Shown: positions 6,822 through 15,460, counted from the stretch's first letter. The stretch is DNA of 35,076 bases from Dehalococcoidia bacterium (GCA_022825745.1 JAJDWF010000140.1:1-35076); one strand, 5' to 3'. Program-made: numbers and translations. The notes: generated by a model from the sequence alone, not told the origin.

Positions 6822-7795
6822 AGCAGCGCCGCCACGTCGATCCGTTCGGCCAGCAGGTCGGCCATCCGCTCCGCCTTGTGGGCGTGGTGCGGAACAACCG
6901 CGCCGAGCAAGTTGCCCACGGCGTCGGCGGTGGCGACGGTGCCGCCGTCAACGAGCAGGACGGGCACGTCGCGCTTGGCCGCCTCCACGCGGATGTATTC
7001 GGTGGGCCGCGCGCCGCCGGTGAGCACCAGGCAGCGGGTGTCCTGCATCAGGCTGGCCATCTGGATGTCGGGCCGCTCCGCGCGGGTGATGACGGCCTGG
7101 TGGGGAAACCTGCCGAAGTAGCCGGCGCCGGAGTCCATTATGTTGCCGCCGATGAGGAAGCGGTCGATCCAGGCGTCGCCGTCCGAGGGTTCCAGTTCCC
7201 AGCGTCCGCTGAGTTGCTGCTCCAGTTGATTCATGGTCAGTGAAAGCAGCGGACGGTCCTCTGGCAGGGCGGCTGCGACGGCGATGCCGGCCGCGGACAC
7301 TTCACCCAGCATCCGGGCGGTTGCGGCGGCGCGGTAACGCGGCGTCTGGTTCACGATGACGCCGGCCACGGCGTCGCCCAGGGGCGCGACGCTGCCGGAT
7401 ACCGACACTGCCGACAGGCCGGCGTCGTATCCGAACACGGCGACCACCCGCGCCGACAGGCGTTCGACCAGCCCGGCGGTGATGGCGGACGAAACACCGG
7501 ACCCGCCGGCCGGGTTCGCCACCTCGACCAGCGTGTGCTCGCTGATGCCGGCAAGCGACCGGACTGCGCTGGCGGCGGCGTCCAGGGAAGCGGAATCATC
7601 GCCGGAGGCCACGGCCACGCCGCCGCGGAAGTTCTCGGCGAAATAGACGGCGTCAGGGTCGGTGCGGCCGGCCGGCGATAGCGGCTTGCAGACCGATACC
7701 GTCGCACCATCACGAGCGATCAGGGTGGCCAGGCCGGCGGCGACGGAGGTTTTGCCCGCGCCGGGGCCGTGGGATGCTACCAGGATGGTGGACAT
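6818..7795 (-). CDS. BioD-like P-loop protein with DRTGG domain
   Basis: A 325-residue protein. The N-terminus holds a Walker A motif (GPGAGKTS) in the dethiobiotin synthetase-like (BioD/CobQ) fold; a DRTGG-type domain covers the C-terminal third, with the signature region LVLTGGARPTEYI. The same two-domain arrangement occurs in the N-terminal regulatory half of long phosphotransacetylases, but no acetyltransferase domain follows here. It probably binds nucleotide and acts as a regulator or sensor. I chose ATG 7795; a TTG at 7804 adds three residues and abuts the upstream stop. It is the last gene of the selenoprotein-pentapeptide operon, 9 bp after the pentapeptide stop. Confidence 0.78.
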   Translation of the reverse strand: MSTILVASHGPGAGKTSVAAGLATLIARDGATVSVCKPLSPAGRTDPDAVYFAENFRGGVAVASGDDSASLDAAASAVRSLAGISEHTLVEVANPAGGSGVSSAITAGLVERLSARVVAVFGYDAGLSAVSVSGSVAPLGDAVAGVIVNQTPRYRAAATARMLGEVSAAGIAVAAALPEDRPLLSLTMNQLEQQLSGRWELEPSDGDAWIDRFLIGGNIMDSGAGYFGRFPHQAVITRAERPDIQMASLMQDTRCLVLTGGARPTEYIRVEAAKRDVPVLLVDGGTVATADAVGNLLGAVVPHHAHKAERMADLLAERIDVAALL

Positions 7796-7804
7796 CGGGG
7801 GCAA

Positions 7805-8506
7805 TCAGTAATCGTCAACCCGGTTTTCGATGTGCGTCGGGTCGAAGCCGGGCGGGAAGTTGGTGGTGTCGTCCCACTTGCCCATGGTCATGTCGCAGCG
7901 GTGCAGGCTGGCCCGGTCGAAGTTCGCGCCCCGCATATCGGTCATAATCCACATGGAATCGCGGATCTTGGCGTTGGTGAAGTCGGCGCCGCTCATGATG
8001 GCCCGGCTGACGTCGGCGCCGTTGAGGTTGGCGCCCTGCCAGTCGGAGTTGGTCAGATTGGCGGAGCGCAGGTCAACCTCGATGGCCGTGGTCTGGCTGC
8101 AATCGGCGGCGGTGAGGTTGGTGTTGAGGAACGAGGCGCGGTTGAGGCGGGACCACTGCAGGATGCACTCCGACATGTCGGACTGCTTCAGGTCCGCCCA
8201 GAATAGGTTTACGTTGCGCAGGATGGTGGTTGCCATCTGCGCCGACGCCAGGGTCGCGCCGTACAGGTCCGCGCCGGTGAAGTCCGTCGCCCGCAGGTCG
8301 CAGCGCGACAGGTTGGCCCGGGTGAGCCGAGCGTCGCTGAGGTTCGCGCCCCGCAGGTCGGAACCGCGCAGGTCAGCGCCGGCCAGGTCCAGGCCGCTCA
8401 GGTCGGCGACGCGGAGGTCAAGCTGTTGGTCGGGGTGGTCGGCCCGCCACGCCGCCAGGGCATCCCCACCGGCGCGGACGATTTCGACGTGTTCGGTGTT
8501 AGCCAT
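7805..8506 (-). CDS. Pentapeptide repeat protein
   Basis: A 233-residue protein dominated by the A(D/N)LxX pentapeptide pattern (ADLSGLDLAGADLRGSDLRG and onward, about residues 30-205), giving a right-handed quadrilateral beta-helix. About 35 consecutive repeats are visible, with charged or Trp-containing interruptions near residues 95-105 and 190. Some family members mimic DNA and protect gyrase from quinolones, but many have no known role, and no gyrase-protection feature is evident. Its ATG overlaps the stop of the upstream selenoprotein gene (TGATG), a sign of translational coupling. Confidence 0.92.
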   Translation of the reverse strand: MANTEHVEIVRAGGDALAAWRADHPDQQLDLRVADLSGLDLAGADLRGSDLRGANLSDARLTRANLSRCDLRATDFTGADLYGATLASAQMATTILRNVNLFWADLKQSDMSECILQWSRLNRASFLNTNLTAADCSQTTAIEVDLRSANLTNSDWQGANLNGADVSRAIMSGADFTNAKIRDSMWIMTDMRGANFDRASLHRCDMTMGKWDDTTNFPPGFDPTHIENRVDDY

Positions 8507-8820
8507 CAGCCGCGTGCCGCCGCAATTTCGTCTTCCACGTCAAAGACCCGCTCGGCGATGACCATTTTCAACTCGTTGACCTTACTGTAGCCGGGGTATT
8601 CGTCGCCCTCTTCGTCGAAGCGGTCAAAAATCTTGGAACCGTCCAGGTAGATTTCCAGCCGGCCCTTGTCGGACGGGGTGAGCTTGATGGCAATATCGCC
8701 GGCGTTCTGGGAACGCCAGAATTCGGTCGCCAGCCACGTGGCGAGGCCGTGGTAGCCTCAAGGCACGCAGTAAACGATGTCCACTTCAACTTTGCCGAAC
8801 TCTGAGCGGGTCATAGTCAT
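8506..8820 (-). CDS. SelW/Rdx-family selenoprotein (UGA = selenocysteine at residue 21)
   Basis: The minus strand encodes a 104-residue protein interrupted only by an in-frame TGA at 8760-8758. It falls exactly at the second position of the redox motif in VDIVYCVPUGYHG, i.e. C18-x-x-U21, the CxxU motif of the Rdx (SelW/SelT/SelH) thioredoxin-fold family. The downstream part (LTPSDKGRLEIYLDGSKI, then FDRFDEEGDEYPG) fits the family's second half, and the length fits SelW. The ATG at 8820 follows an AGGAG in the leader; residues after the UGA stay open to TGA 8508-8506, which overlaps the next ATG. The predicted role is thiol/selenol redox chemistry. An ordinary gene caller would miss or truncate it. 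A nonsense-mutated Cys homologue is the alternative, made unlikely by the exact location. Confidence 0.85.
8734..8760 (-). promoter_or_regulatory. Putative bacterial SECIS element
   Basis: Starting at the UGA codon, the coding strand can fold CCACG (8752-8748) with CGTGG (8738-8734) around a 9-nt loop starting 13 nt after the first base of UGA. An alternative GAGGC/GCCTC stem (8759-8755 with 8747-8743) is also possible. Bacterial SECIS hairpins sit directly downstream of UGA inside the coding region and bind SelB; placement fits, but the exact fold was not computed. Confidence 0.45.
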
Positions 8821-8895
8821 TCGGGTTGATTCTCCTATTCGATCGTTCAGCAGGGGGATGCGCCTTATCATGCGCCCTCAGGGTTCACGAAACGG

Positions 8896-9318
8896 TTAGC
8901 GGACCACCGCGCTGGCCTGGCCGACGGCGGTCTTGTCGCCGTCCTGGTTCTCGCAGTACACGTCCACCACCACCATGGTGCTGCCGTCGTCCTGCGGCTG
9001 GCGGCTGTTGACCTGCCCGTGGACGCTGACGGTGTCGCCGTGCTTGACCGGGCGCAGGAACTTGAGGTTCACGTTGCCGCTGCGGTGGAAGTCCTCGGCC
9101 CCGATGAACTTGCGCATGGCCTCGGTGCAGAAGGCGATGCTCATGCGTCCGGAGGCGATGGCGTAGGTGGTGCCCAGCCGCTTGGACGCCAACTCCGGAT
9201 CGTTGTGGATGTTGGCGCGGTTGAGGATGCCGCACGCCTCGAACGTGTTGATGACGTCCTGGGTGATGTGCTTGGTGATTACGGGCAGCGTTTCGCTGTC
9301 TAGCCTTGCGGATGCCAT
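8896..9318 (-). CDS. MaoC-like hotdog-fold protein (acyl dehydratase type)
   Basis: A 140-residue single-hotdog protein. The motif HNDPELASKRLGTTYAIASG resembles the MaoC hydratase helix region (N-D-P-x-A), and VKHGDTVSVHGQV is the typical following strand. Such proteins hydrate or dehydrate CoA-thioesters in fatty-acid or polyketide breakdown. The start ATG at 9318 lies inside the end of the upstream hotdog gene (19-bp overlap), so the two are cotranslated and may form a heterodimer, as known for split MaoC-type hydratases. A 75-bp gap with no strong promoter separates it from the selenoprotein gene downstream. Confidence 0.78.
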   Translation of the reverse strand: MASARLDSETLPVITKHITQDVINTFEACGILNRANIHNDPELASKRLGTTYAIASGRMSIAFCTEAMRKFIGAEDFHRSGNVNLKFLRPVKHGDTVSVHGQVNSRQPQDDGSTMVVVDVYCENQDGDKTAVGQASAVVR

Positions 9319-9725
9319 TTCTTGCCCAACTCCTCGGGTTTCTTGATCTGGTAGGTGCGCATTCTCTCGATCAGCCGCCCGTCCTCGTCCGTGGCGGTGG
9401 CCTCGATGACCAGGTAAGGCTTGTCCCGGCGGATGAACTTGTCGTGGATGCGGCCGGTGACGCGGATTTTCTTGCCGGGGACCGGCGGGTTGTGCAGGTC
9501 GATCTCGTTGCCGGCGTTGATGCTGCCGGTCTGGTCGTCGTAGGCCAGGGCCAGCGAGGTGGCGTCGTGCTTCACGGCGATGGTTGGAAACACCGCGTCG
9601 GGGTCATCTACAGCCCTGCGGTAGAGGTCGATCATCTCCTGCGTCAGCTCGTACTCGTAGGAGCCGAGTTCCTCGCCGATCTGGACGTCGTCGTAATTGA
9701 ACAGGGGGAGGTCTTGTGCGGCCAT
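9300..9725 (-). CDS. MaoC-like hotdog-fold protein, partner subunit
   Basis: A 141-residue hotdog protein, starting MAAQDLPLFNYDDVQIGEELGS, a typical MaoC_dehydrat_N opening. The region IDLYRRAVDDPDAVFP aligns with the first helix, and VPGKKIRVTGRIHDKFIRR with the core strands. It has no full HGxxxA/N-D-x-A catalytic set that I can assign, so catalysis may lie in the partner encoded downstream. The ATG at 9725 lies about 32 nt after the promoter at 9764-9792. Likely substrate: an enoyl- or hydroxyacyl-CoA, unspecified. Confidence 0.75.
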   Translation of the reverse strand: MAAQDLPLFNYDDVQIGEELGSYEYELTQEMIDLYRRAVDDPDAVFPTIAVKHDATSLALAYDDQTGSINAGNEIDLHNPPVPGKKIRVTGRIHDKFIRRDKPYLVIEATATDEDGRLIERMRTYQIKKPEELGKKWHPQG

Positions 9726-9763
9726 AGCGGGACACTCCGAAAACGGTGTAGTAAGCGGGGATT

Positions 9764-9792
9764 ACAATACCGCAGGCGGGGCCTGCGGTCAA
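9764..9792 (-). promoter_or_regulatory. Promoter of the hotdog operon with a palindromic operator in its spacer
   Basis: On the minus strand, TTGACC (9792-9787), a 17-bp spacer and TATTGT (9769-9764) form a promoter. A perfect palindrome CCGCAGGC-GGG-GCCTGCGG (9770-9788) fills the spacer. A protein bound there would block RNA polymerase, so it is a candidate operator. A TTGACCGCA direct repeat lies next to it (about 9784-9802). Confidence 0.6.
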
Positions 9793-9890
9793 TTGCGGTC
9801 AAGAGATAGCTGCTCTGCGTTTCCGCTATCATGGGCCCGGCATCTCGATGAACGGCATCGCGGACCCGAGCATATGCAGGAGGAAACACC

Positions 9891-10310
9891 TTGGCAACAC
9901 TGAACACAGCAGAGGTGGAAGAATTTCTGTCCCAGCCCCGAACGGCGCAGCTGGTCACCATGTACGCCGCCGGCACTCCCCACGTGGCGCCGGTCTGGTT
10001 CCTTTGGGATAACGGCCGGGCCCTGGTGATGGCCGGCAGAACGACGGTCAAGGTGCGCAACATTCGCCGCAATCCCGCCGTGGCCCTGAGCGTCGCCACC
10101 GCGGACCACCCCTACTCGTTTGTGACCATCGAGGGCACGGCCACCATCACCGACACCGGGCTGGACGACATGGTGCGCCAAACCTGCGTCCTCTACGAGG
10201 GAGACCGGCGAGGCGCCGAGTTCGCCGCGCAACTCCTCTCAGAAGAACGGCTGACCCTCATCGTCATCACCCCCGACCGCTTCATCTCCTGGAAAGAAGA
10301 CGAGGAATAA
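9891..10310 (+). CDS. PPOX-class flavin-dependent protein (pyridoxamine 5'-phosphate oxidase fold)
   Basis: A 139-residue split-barrel protein. FLSQPRTAQLVTMYAAGTPHVAPVWFLW is the family's opening, VKVRNIRRNPAVALSV the cofactor phosphate-binding region, and ITPDRFISW the ending, as in F420/FMN-dependent PPOX-class proteins. Likely it binds F420 or FMN and reduces an unknown cytosolic substrate; the sequence alone does not distinguish the cofactors. It starts with TTG at 9891, supported by a perfect AGGAGG (9878-9883) seven bases upstream. It is divergent from the hotdog operon, and a TATCAT box at 9827-9832 may serve it. Confidence 0.85.
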   Translation: MATLNTAEVEEFLSQPRTAQLVTMYAAGTPHVAPVWFLWDNGRALVMAGRTTVKVRNIRRNPAVALSVATADHPYSFVTIEGTATITDTGLDDMVRQTCVLYEGDRRGAEFAAQLLSEERLTLIVITPDRFISWKEDEE

Positions 10311-10422
10311 GGATCTATCCCGGCTGTGAGATAATTCCTAAACCCGGATAGCGTAGCGACAAAATTCATACCCGTCATCTAGTACCAAGCTCCGCCATGT
10401 CAGCAGAGTTGTAATGTCTCTA

Positions 10423-10659
10423 TCACGGCCTCTCATCCTTCGAGAGAACCGCATAGATCCGATTCACAACCAGGTCCTTCTCATCCTTGTCAATAGTTCG
10501 GATCAACTCCCGCTGATTTACAACCTCTGCAAAGAGATCGTTCATCACTTCAAGGCTGGTGACAAACCCAGCCTTTTTCTTTACGTACTCGACAAAGAGC
10601 GGCACCAGGAATTCCGACAACTCGGCATCACTCATCAACGCTATTTCACGCGATGTCAT
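10423..10659 (-). CDS. Hypothetical small helical protein
   Basis: A 78-residue, charged, mostly helical protein with no recognised family. It starts MTSREIALMSD and has a good GGGAGAG ribosome binding site. No transmembrane segment, zinc motif or DNA-binding motif is visible. It lies 71 bp downstream of the coiled-coil gene on the same strand and may be cotranscribed with it. The stretch 10311-10422 shows no gene. Confidence 0.55.
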   Translation of the reverse strand: MTSREIALMSDAELSEFLVPLFVEYVKKKAGFVTSLEVMNDLFAEVVNQRELIRTIDKDEKDLVVNRIYAVLSKDERP

Positions 10660-10730
10660 TTTGACTCTCCCTTTTATGCAAGGCCCCGCTGAAGTAGCAG
10701 GCCTTCCCGTATTCCCGAGGTCTGTGCCTG

Positions 10731-11378
10731 TCAGTCTGCTTCCAGATACTTCACCGGAATCTCATACCAATGCACTCCTTCAACACGCGCATTGTGTAGT
10801 TTGCCGCTCTCGATCTCGACACCTGCCACCGCCCCTTTGCCCGGCAGGCCAGTGAACTCCTCCAAGTATTCAGCATTGCGCTTTGCGCGTTTGATGTCGC
10901 TCATCGCAATGGTGAACGAAGCCTCGACTGCGATATAGACGGGATTCCCCGCGTCATCCTTGGCCAGTAGCACCAGATCCGCGTTCTCAAAACTCCGCAC
11001 ATCATCGAGAGGTTTGTTGGCTGCTCTGGCCATGTTGGAGAATGAGACAACCATTTCTCGTGGCATCTGAGTGACGAGTTGATACCCCATGTCGTGTGCG
11101 ACCAGGGCCGCATTTCGACGCATAGCGCTCGCAGCGTGTGATCCCTTGAGATAACCCAAGTGGCGTTCCATCGTCTCGAACCGCTTGTCGACTTTCTCGA
11201 ACCGCTCGTCAATTTTCTCGAACCGCTCGTCGAACTTTTTGAACTGCTCCGCAACCGCAGAGTTGTCGCTGCTGCGCTCTTCGCGTAACTGCTCCAGCGA
11301 TTCCAGCACTTGGTCGATTTTTGCCACCACCTCGCGGCCCTCTGGCGTCAGATTTTCCTGTCCTCTCGGCGTGCTCAT
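10731..11378 (-). CDS. Coiled-coil protein with PD-(D/E)xK-nuclease-like domain
   Basis: A 215-residue protein. Residues about 14-75 are a coiled coil with three near-identical heptads (DERFEKI, DERFEKV, DKRFETM), visible in DNA as 21-bp direct repeats near 11173-11240. Residues 85-215 look like the restriction-endonuclease-like fold: ADLVLL (Asp134) followed by YIAVEAS (Glu152), where the usual Lys is replaced. This resembles DUF3782-type proteins widespread in bacteria and cyanobacteria, whose function is unknown. Loss of the Lys suggests it may bind rather than cut DNA. I chose ATG 11378 because GGAGG lies directly before it; a GTG at 11402 would add eight residues without a ribosome binding site. 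Confidence 0.7.
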   Translation of the reverse strand: MSTPRGQENLTPEGREVVAKIDQVLESLEQLREERSSDNSAVAEQFKKFDERFEKIDERFEKVDKRFETMERHLGYLKGSHAASAMRRNAALVAHDMGYQLVTQMPREMVVSFSNMARAANKPLDDVRSFENADLVLLAKDDAGNPVYIAVEASFTIAMSDIKRAKRNAEYLEEFTGLPGKGAVAGVEIESGKLHNARVEGVHWYEIPVKYLEAD

Positions 11379-11478
11379 CGCTCCTCCGTGTAGGCGTATC
11401 ACCTACGCGATTAGTATAACAAATTGTAGCCTTTCTGCAGGGAACACCGCCCAGACCCTGCTCGGCTGCAAGATCGCC

Positions 11479-11508
11479 TTGACATCCCCGCACCCCCAAA
11501 CATAGAAT
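11479..11508 (+). promoter_or_regulatory. Promoter of the rplU-rpmA-rpmE operon
   Basis: A consensus TTGACA (11479-11484), an 18-bp spacer, and TAGAAT (11503-11508), 26 bp before the rplU ATG. It is the cleanest sigma-70 type promoter in this half of the window. Confidence 0.75.
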
Positions 11509-11534
11509 GGTAGGCCGTTTGGGAGATTGGGATT

Positions 11535-11855
11535 ATGGATTATGCCATCGTAAAAACGGGCGGCAAGCAGTACCGCGTTTCGCCCGGCGACGTGCTCGAC
11601 GTTGAGTTGCTCGACGTCGCGGCCGGCGCGACCACCGAAATCGACGACGTGCTGGCCGTCTCGCGCGACGGGCAGATGCGCTTCGGCGCGCCCAACGTCC
11701 CCGGCGCCAAAGTCGTCGCCGAGGTCCAGTCGCACTACAAGGACCGCAAGGTCATCGTGTACAAGTACAAGGCCAAGACCCGCTACCGGCGCAAGAAAGG
11801 CCACCGCCAGAACTACACGCGCATCCAGATCCAGAGCATCGAGACGGGAGGCTAG
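11535..11855 (+). CDS. rplU: 50S ribosomal protein L21
   Basis: A 106-residue large-subunit protein that binds 23S rRNA. The opening MDYAIVKTGGKQYRVSPGD is diagnostic, and the C-terminus KKGHRQNYTRIQIQSIE is the rRNA-binding signature of the family. Length is normal. It is followed after 3 bp by rpmA, the usual bacterial gene order. Confidence 0.98.
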   Translation: MDYAIVKTGGKQYRVSPGDVLDVELLDVAAGATTEIDDVLAVSRDGQMRFGAPNVPGAKVVAEVQSHYKDRKVIVYKYKAKTRYRRKKGHRQNYTRIQIQSIETGG

Positions 11856-11858
11856 GAA

Positions 11859-12137
11859 ATGGCCCACAAGAAAGCCGGCGGCAGCACCAACAACGGCCGC
11901 GACAGCAATGCAAAACGACTGGGCGTGAAACGCTACGGCGGCGAGCGCGTCACCGGCGGCTCCATCATCGTCCGCCAGCGCGGCACCCGCATCCGCCCCG
12001 GCACCAACGTGGGCATGGGCCGCGACTACACCCTGTTCGCTATGATCGACGGCGAGGTGACCTACGAGTGGGCCGCCCGGGGCAAGCGCCGGGTCAGCGT
12101 GTACCCGCGGGCCGAAGCGTCGGCCGTCGCCGCATAG
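11859..12137 (+). CDS. rpmA: 50S ribosomal protein L27
   Basis: A 92-residue protein whose N-terminus reaches the peptidyl-transferase centre. [20 protein letters not shown] and the signature [12 protein letters not shown] are diagnostic. It starts directly with MAHKK, with no N-terminal propeptide of the Firmicutes type, so no cleavage by Prp is needed. It lies 3 bp after rplU. Confidence 0.98.
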   Translation: MAHKKAGGSTNNGRDSNAKRLGVKRYGGERVTGGSIIVRQRGTRIRPGTNVGMGRDYTLFAMIDGEVTYEWAARGKRRVSVYPRAEASAVAA

Positions 12138-12171
12138 TGCCGCCCTGTCCCAGTCCAAAGGTAATATCACC

Positions 12172-12375
12172 ATGAAAGCAGAAATTCACCCGCAGTACTT
12201 CAACGCGACCATCACCTGCTCCTGCGGCAACGTGTTCCAGACCGGCGCCACCAAGCCGGCCATGCGCGTCGAAGTGTGCGGCCGCTGCCATCCCTTCTAC
12301 ACCGGCGAGCAGCGCATCGTTGACACCCAGGGCCGCATCGAGCGGTTCAGCCGGCGCTTCAACTTGGACGGCTAG
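12172..12375 (+). CDS. rpmE: 50S ribosomal protein L31, zinc-binding type
   Basis: A 67-residue protein that bridges the subunits. It keeps the zinc-ribbon Cys pattern (CSCGNVF and [11 protein letters not shown]), so it is the zinc-dependent, C+ type rather than the paralogue used in zinc starvation. It follows rpmA by 34 bp, an uncommon neighbour, and is closed by the terminator at 12402-12427. Confidence 0.97.
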   Translation: MKAEIHPQYFNATITCSCGNVFQTGATKPAMRVEVCGRCHPFYTGEQRIVDTQGRIERFSRRFNLDG

Positions 12376-12401
12376 CCGGACGGCACACATCAACCACGCG
12401 G

Positions 12402-12427
12402 CGGGAGCCTGTACCGGCTCCCGTTTT
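12402..12427 (+). terminator. Rho-independent terminator after rpmE
   Basis: A perfect 8-bp stem (CGGGAGCC / GGCTCCCG), a 6-nt loop and TTTT. It ends the ribosomal operon. Confidence 0.85.
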
Positions 12428-12466
12428 GCTATGGGGCCGTCTTTGCTATGGGAATCATAGGCGATT

Positions 12467-12866
12467 ATGCCGCGTTACGTCCCCAAGACCGTCCGTGAGT
12501 ACGGGCGCATCCACCTGGCCGAGCGGCTGGCCGCCCACGGCTGGCAGTGCTTCATCGCGCGCCGCAGCCCCAACGAGGACGAGGTAATCGCCGGGCGGCC
12601 TGAGCAGGACGTCGAAGTGCGGCTCAAGTTCCACTCCCAGGAGCACAGCCAGGCGGTGCGGTTCTACGACTTCGACACGCTGGACTGGGACTGGCAGTAC
12701 CTGGTCATCACCACCTATATCCTCGACCAGGCCCCGGTTACGTACCTCATGTCCCGCGCCGACGTGAGCGTTGACGGCCGCATGGACGACGAATTTGGCG
12801 GCGCGCTGTGGCTGCAAGCGGAGGTGTTCTCCGCCGACGAGTTCCGGGAAGCGTGGTACAAGCTGG

Positions 12867-12874
<8 letters not shown>
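12467..12874 (+). CDS. Hypothetical protein upstream of DUF1385 gene
   Basis: A 135-residue acidic soluble protein, not recognised. It starts MPRYVPKTVREYGRIHLAERL; conserved-looking aromatic/charged stretches are DFDTLDWDWQYLVITTYI and EFREAWYKLDE. No signal peptide, membrane segment or catalytic motif is visible. Its last 8 bp overlap the start of the DUF1385 gene, so the two are translationally coupled. Confidence 0.65.
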
Positions 12875-13844
<970 letters not shown>

Positions 13845-13890
13845 CGCCGACGAGCGATTGACGACACCATCCACTACGCGCAGGTGCAGC

Positions 13891-14241
13891 ATGGCCGACG
13901 TACCCGATATGCAGATGATCCCGTACCTGACGGCCACCGAGCCGCGCAATTTCGTGGAGCAGGGGCTGCAACGCTACAACGAACTGCTGGAGCGGCTGGC
14001 CGGGCAGATGGACGACCTGCTCGCGCTGGCCCAGGACGGCCAGCCCATCGACGCCGAACTGGCCGACCAGTTGTCCAGGCTGCGGGAGTCGCTGCGTCCG
14101 CGACACGGCCTGTGCATCGACCGGGCCTGCTTCTCGTGCCGGGTGCATGAGGAGGCCATCAAGGAGCACGTGCTGCTGTACGTGGACTGGAAGCTGCCGG
14201 GGACTGTGCAGCAACTGGAGCGGCTGAAGAACCGGAACTAG
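13891..14241 (+). CDS. Hypothetical protein with Cys cluster
   Basis: A 116-residue soluble, helical protein, not recognised. The N-terminal half (NFVEQGLQRYNELLERLAGQ and on) looks like an antiparallel helical pair; a CIDRACFSCRVHEEA cluster near residues 72-86 could bind a metal. It starts at ATG 13891 (MADVPD); an in-frame TTG at 13858 is less likely. The gap after the DUF1385 gene is 46 bp, so cotranscription is plausible. Its stop is 3 bp from the end of the convergent hydrolase gene. Confidence 0.6.
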   Translation: MADVPDMQMIPYLTATEPRNFVEQGLQRYNELLERLAGQMDDLLALAQDGQPIDAELADQLSRLRESLRPRHGLCIDRACFSCRVHEEAIKEHVLLYVDWKLPGTVQQLERLKNRN

Positions 14242-14244
14242 ATT

Positions 14245-15363
14245 TCAGCGGGCCGGTTGGCGGGCCACGGCCACGATGTGGTACATGTGGCGGTAGAGCT
14301 GGAACGCGCCGGCCAGCATGGACTTCAGGTCGGTTTCGGCGTCGGGGCGCACGTGGCGGAAGATGTCGGTCTCGGTGTAATAGACGGCTACGTCGGGCCG
14401 CTGCTGCTGTAGTGCCTGCACCAGGCGGCGGGACTCGCCCACGGGAATCAACGGGTCTCCCCGGTCGTGCATGACGCGCATGACGGTGTGGGGACTCCAC
14501 TGGGCGATGTGTTGGGACGGCGCTATGGAATCGACCTCGGCCCGGAAGGACTCGGGGAGTTCGGCATAGCGGACGCGGGCCTCGGCGATGGAGCCGGTCC
14601 CCTCCAGCAGGGCGCGGGCGGCGGGCGATTCGGACTCGGGCGTAAGCATGTTGTCGTACACCTGGCGGGTGAGGCGGTCCACCTCCCACGGGATGCCTTC
14701 ACCGTCATCAATGTCGCCGCCGTTATCGATGGCGCGGCCGGCGGCGATCTGCACCACCAGGTCCGCCGTGTCGTAGTACCCGCCGAAGGCGTTGACGAAG
14801 GCGATGCCGTCGGCGATGCGCGGGTCGGCGGCAGCGACCAGGGCGAAGGACGCGCCGACGGAGAAGCCGGCCAGTCCCACCCGGTCGGGATCGACAAACT
14901 CCTGCCGGCGCAGGTGCTCAAAAGCGGCCACGATGTTGGCGACTTCGCCGGCGTCAACCTGCGCCCGCTCGCCCATGGTGGGTGACCAGTAGTACATGAC
15001 GGCGAAACCGGCGCGGGCCAGGGCCCGGCCCAGGTTAACCACGTCGGGGTCGTCGGCGCCGGCGGCGTTGGCGCCCAGGAAAATCACCAGTCCGGCGCGG
15101 CGCTTGCCGTCGGGGATGACGTAGATGTCGCCATGCCCCATGCTGCCGTCGTCGCGGGGGAACTCAGCGGCGACGTGCTCCGGTGCGCTGGCCAGCCAGG
15201 GTTGCGGCTTGACCGGCGACGGCAGCACCTGCGCGGCGAAGGCGGCGGTGTGAATCGCGGTCGTGATGGGTCGAAAGAGCGCCAGGGCGGCCACGATTAC
15301 CACCGCAACCACCAGCGCAAAGATGTACAGGCGATAGGAGAACCGTCCCAAAAAGCGCAGCAT
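14245..15363 (-). CDS. Membrane-anchored alpha/beta hydrolase
   Basis: A 372-residue protein with an N-terminal transmembrane anchor (about residues 12-31) and a dienelactone-hydrolase-like alpha/beta fold outside the membrane. The nucleophile elbow is GLAGFSVGAS (Ser168), the acid probably the Asp in HDRGDPLIP, and the His in FRHV near residue 340. An esterase or lipase is likely, with unknown substrate; the anchor implies action at the cell envelope. It reads away from the restriction gene, sharing a 97-bp divergent intergenic region. Confidence 0.8.
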   Translation of the reverse strand: MLRFLGRFSYRLYIFALVVAVVIVAALALFRPITTAIHTAAFAAQVLPSPVKPQPWLASAPEHVAAEFPRDDGSMGHGDIYVIPDGKRRAGLVIFLGANAAGADDPDVVNLGRALARAGFAVMYYWSPTMGERAQVDAGEVANIVAAFEHLRRQEFVDPDRVGLAGFSVGASFALVAAADPRIADGIAFVNAFGGYYDTADLVVQIAAGRAIDNGGDIDDGEGIPWEVDRLTRQVYDNMLTPESESPAARALLEGTGSIAEARVRYAELPESFRAEVDSIAPSQHIAQWSPHTVMRVMHDRGDPLIPVGESRRLVQALQQQRPDVAVYYTETDIFRHVRPDAETDLKSMLAGAFQLYRHMYHIVAVARQPAR

Positions 15364-15421
15364 GGTGGCCAGATATTACCATCCGCCACCGGCGTTGCAG
15401 GTGCCCCATTCTTCCATCGGC

Positions 15422-15427
15422 TATAAT
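15422..15427 (+). promoter_or_regulatory. -10 box upstream of the restriction-modification gene
   Basis: A perfect TATAAT 34 bp before the ATG at 15461. A TTGCAG at 15395-15400 is 21 bp upstream, too far for a good -35 box, so the promoter strength is uncertain. Confidence 0.5.
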
Positions 15428-15460
15428 GTCGGTAGTTACGCCATAACGAGGAACAATACG

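Noticed and set aside
8568..8789. Minus-strand 73-codon open frame in the selenoprotein region
   Set aside because: It is in another frame, rich in Ser/Thr/Pro/Arg, and lacks motifs; the frame with the UGA shows a recognisable family.
11173..11240. Possible CRISPR-like array
   Set aside because: The repeats are contiguous 21-bp units without spacers and encode a coiled coil.
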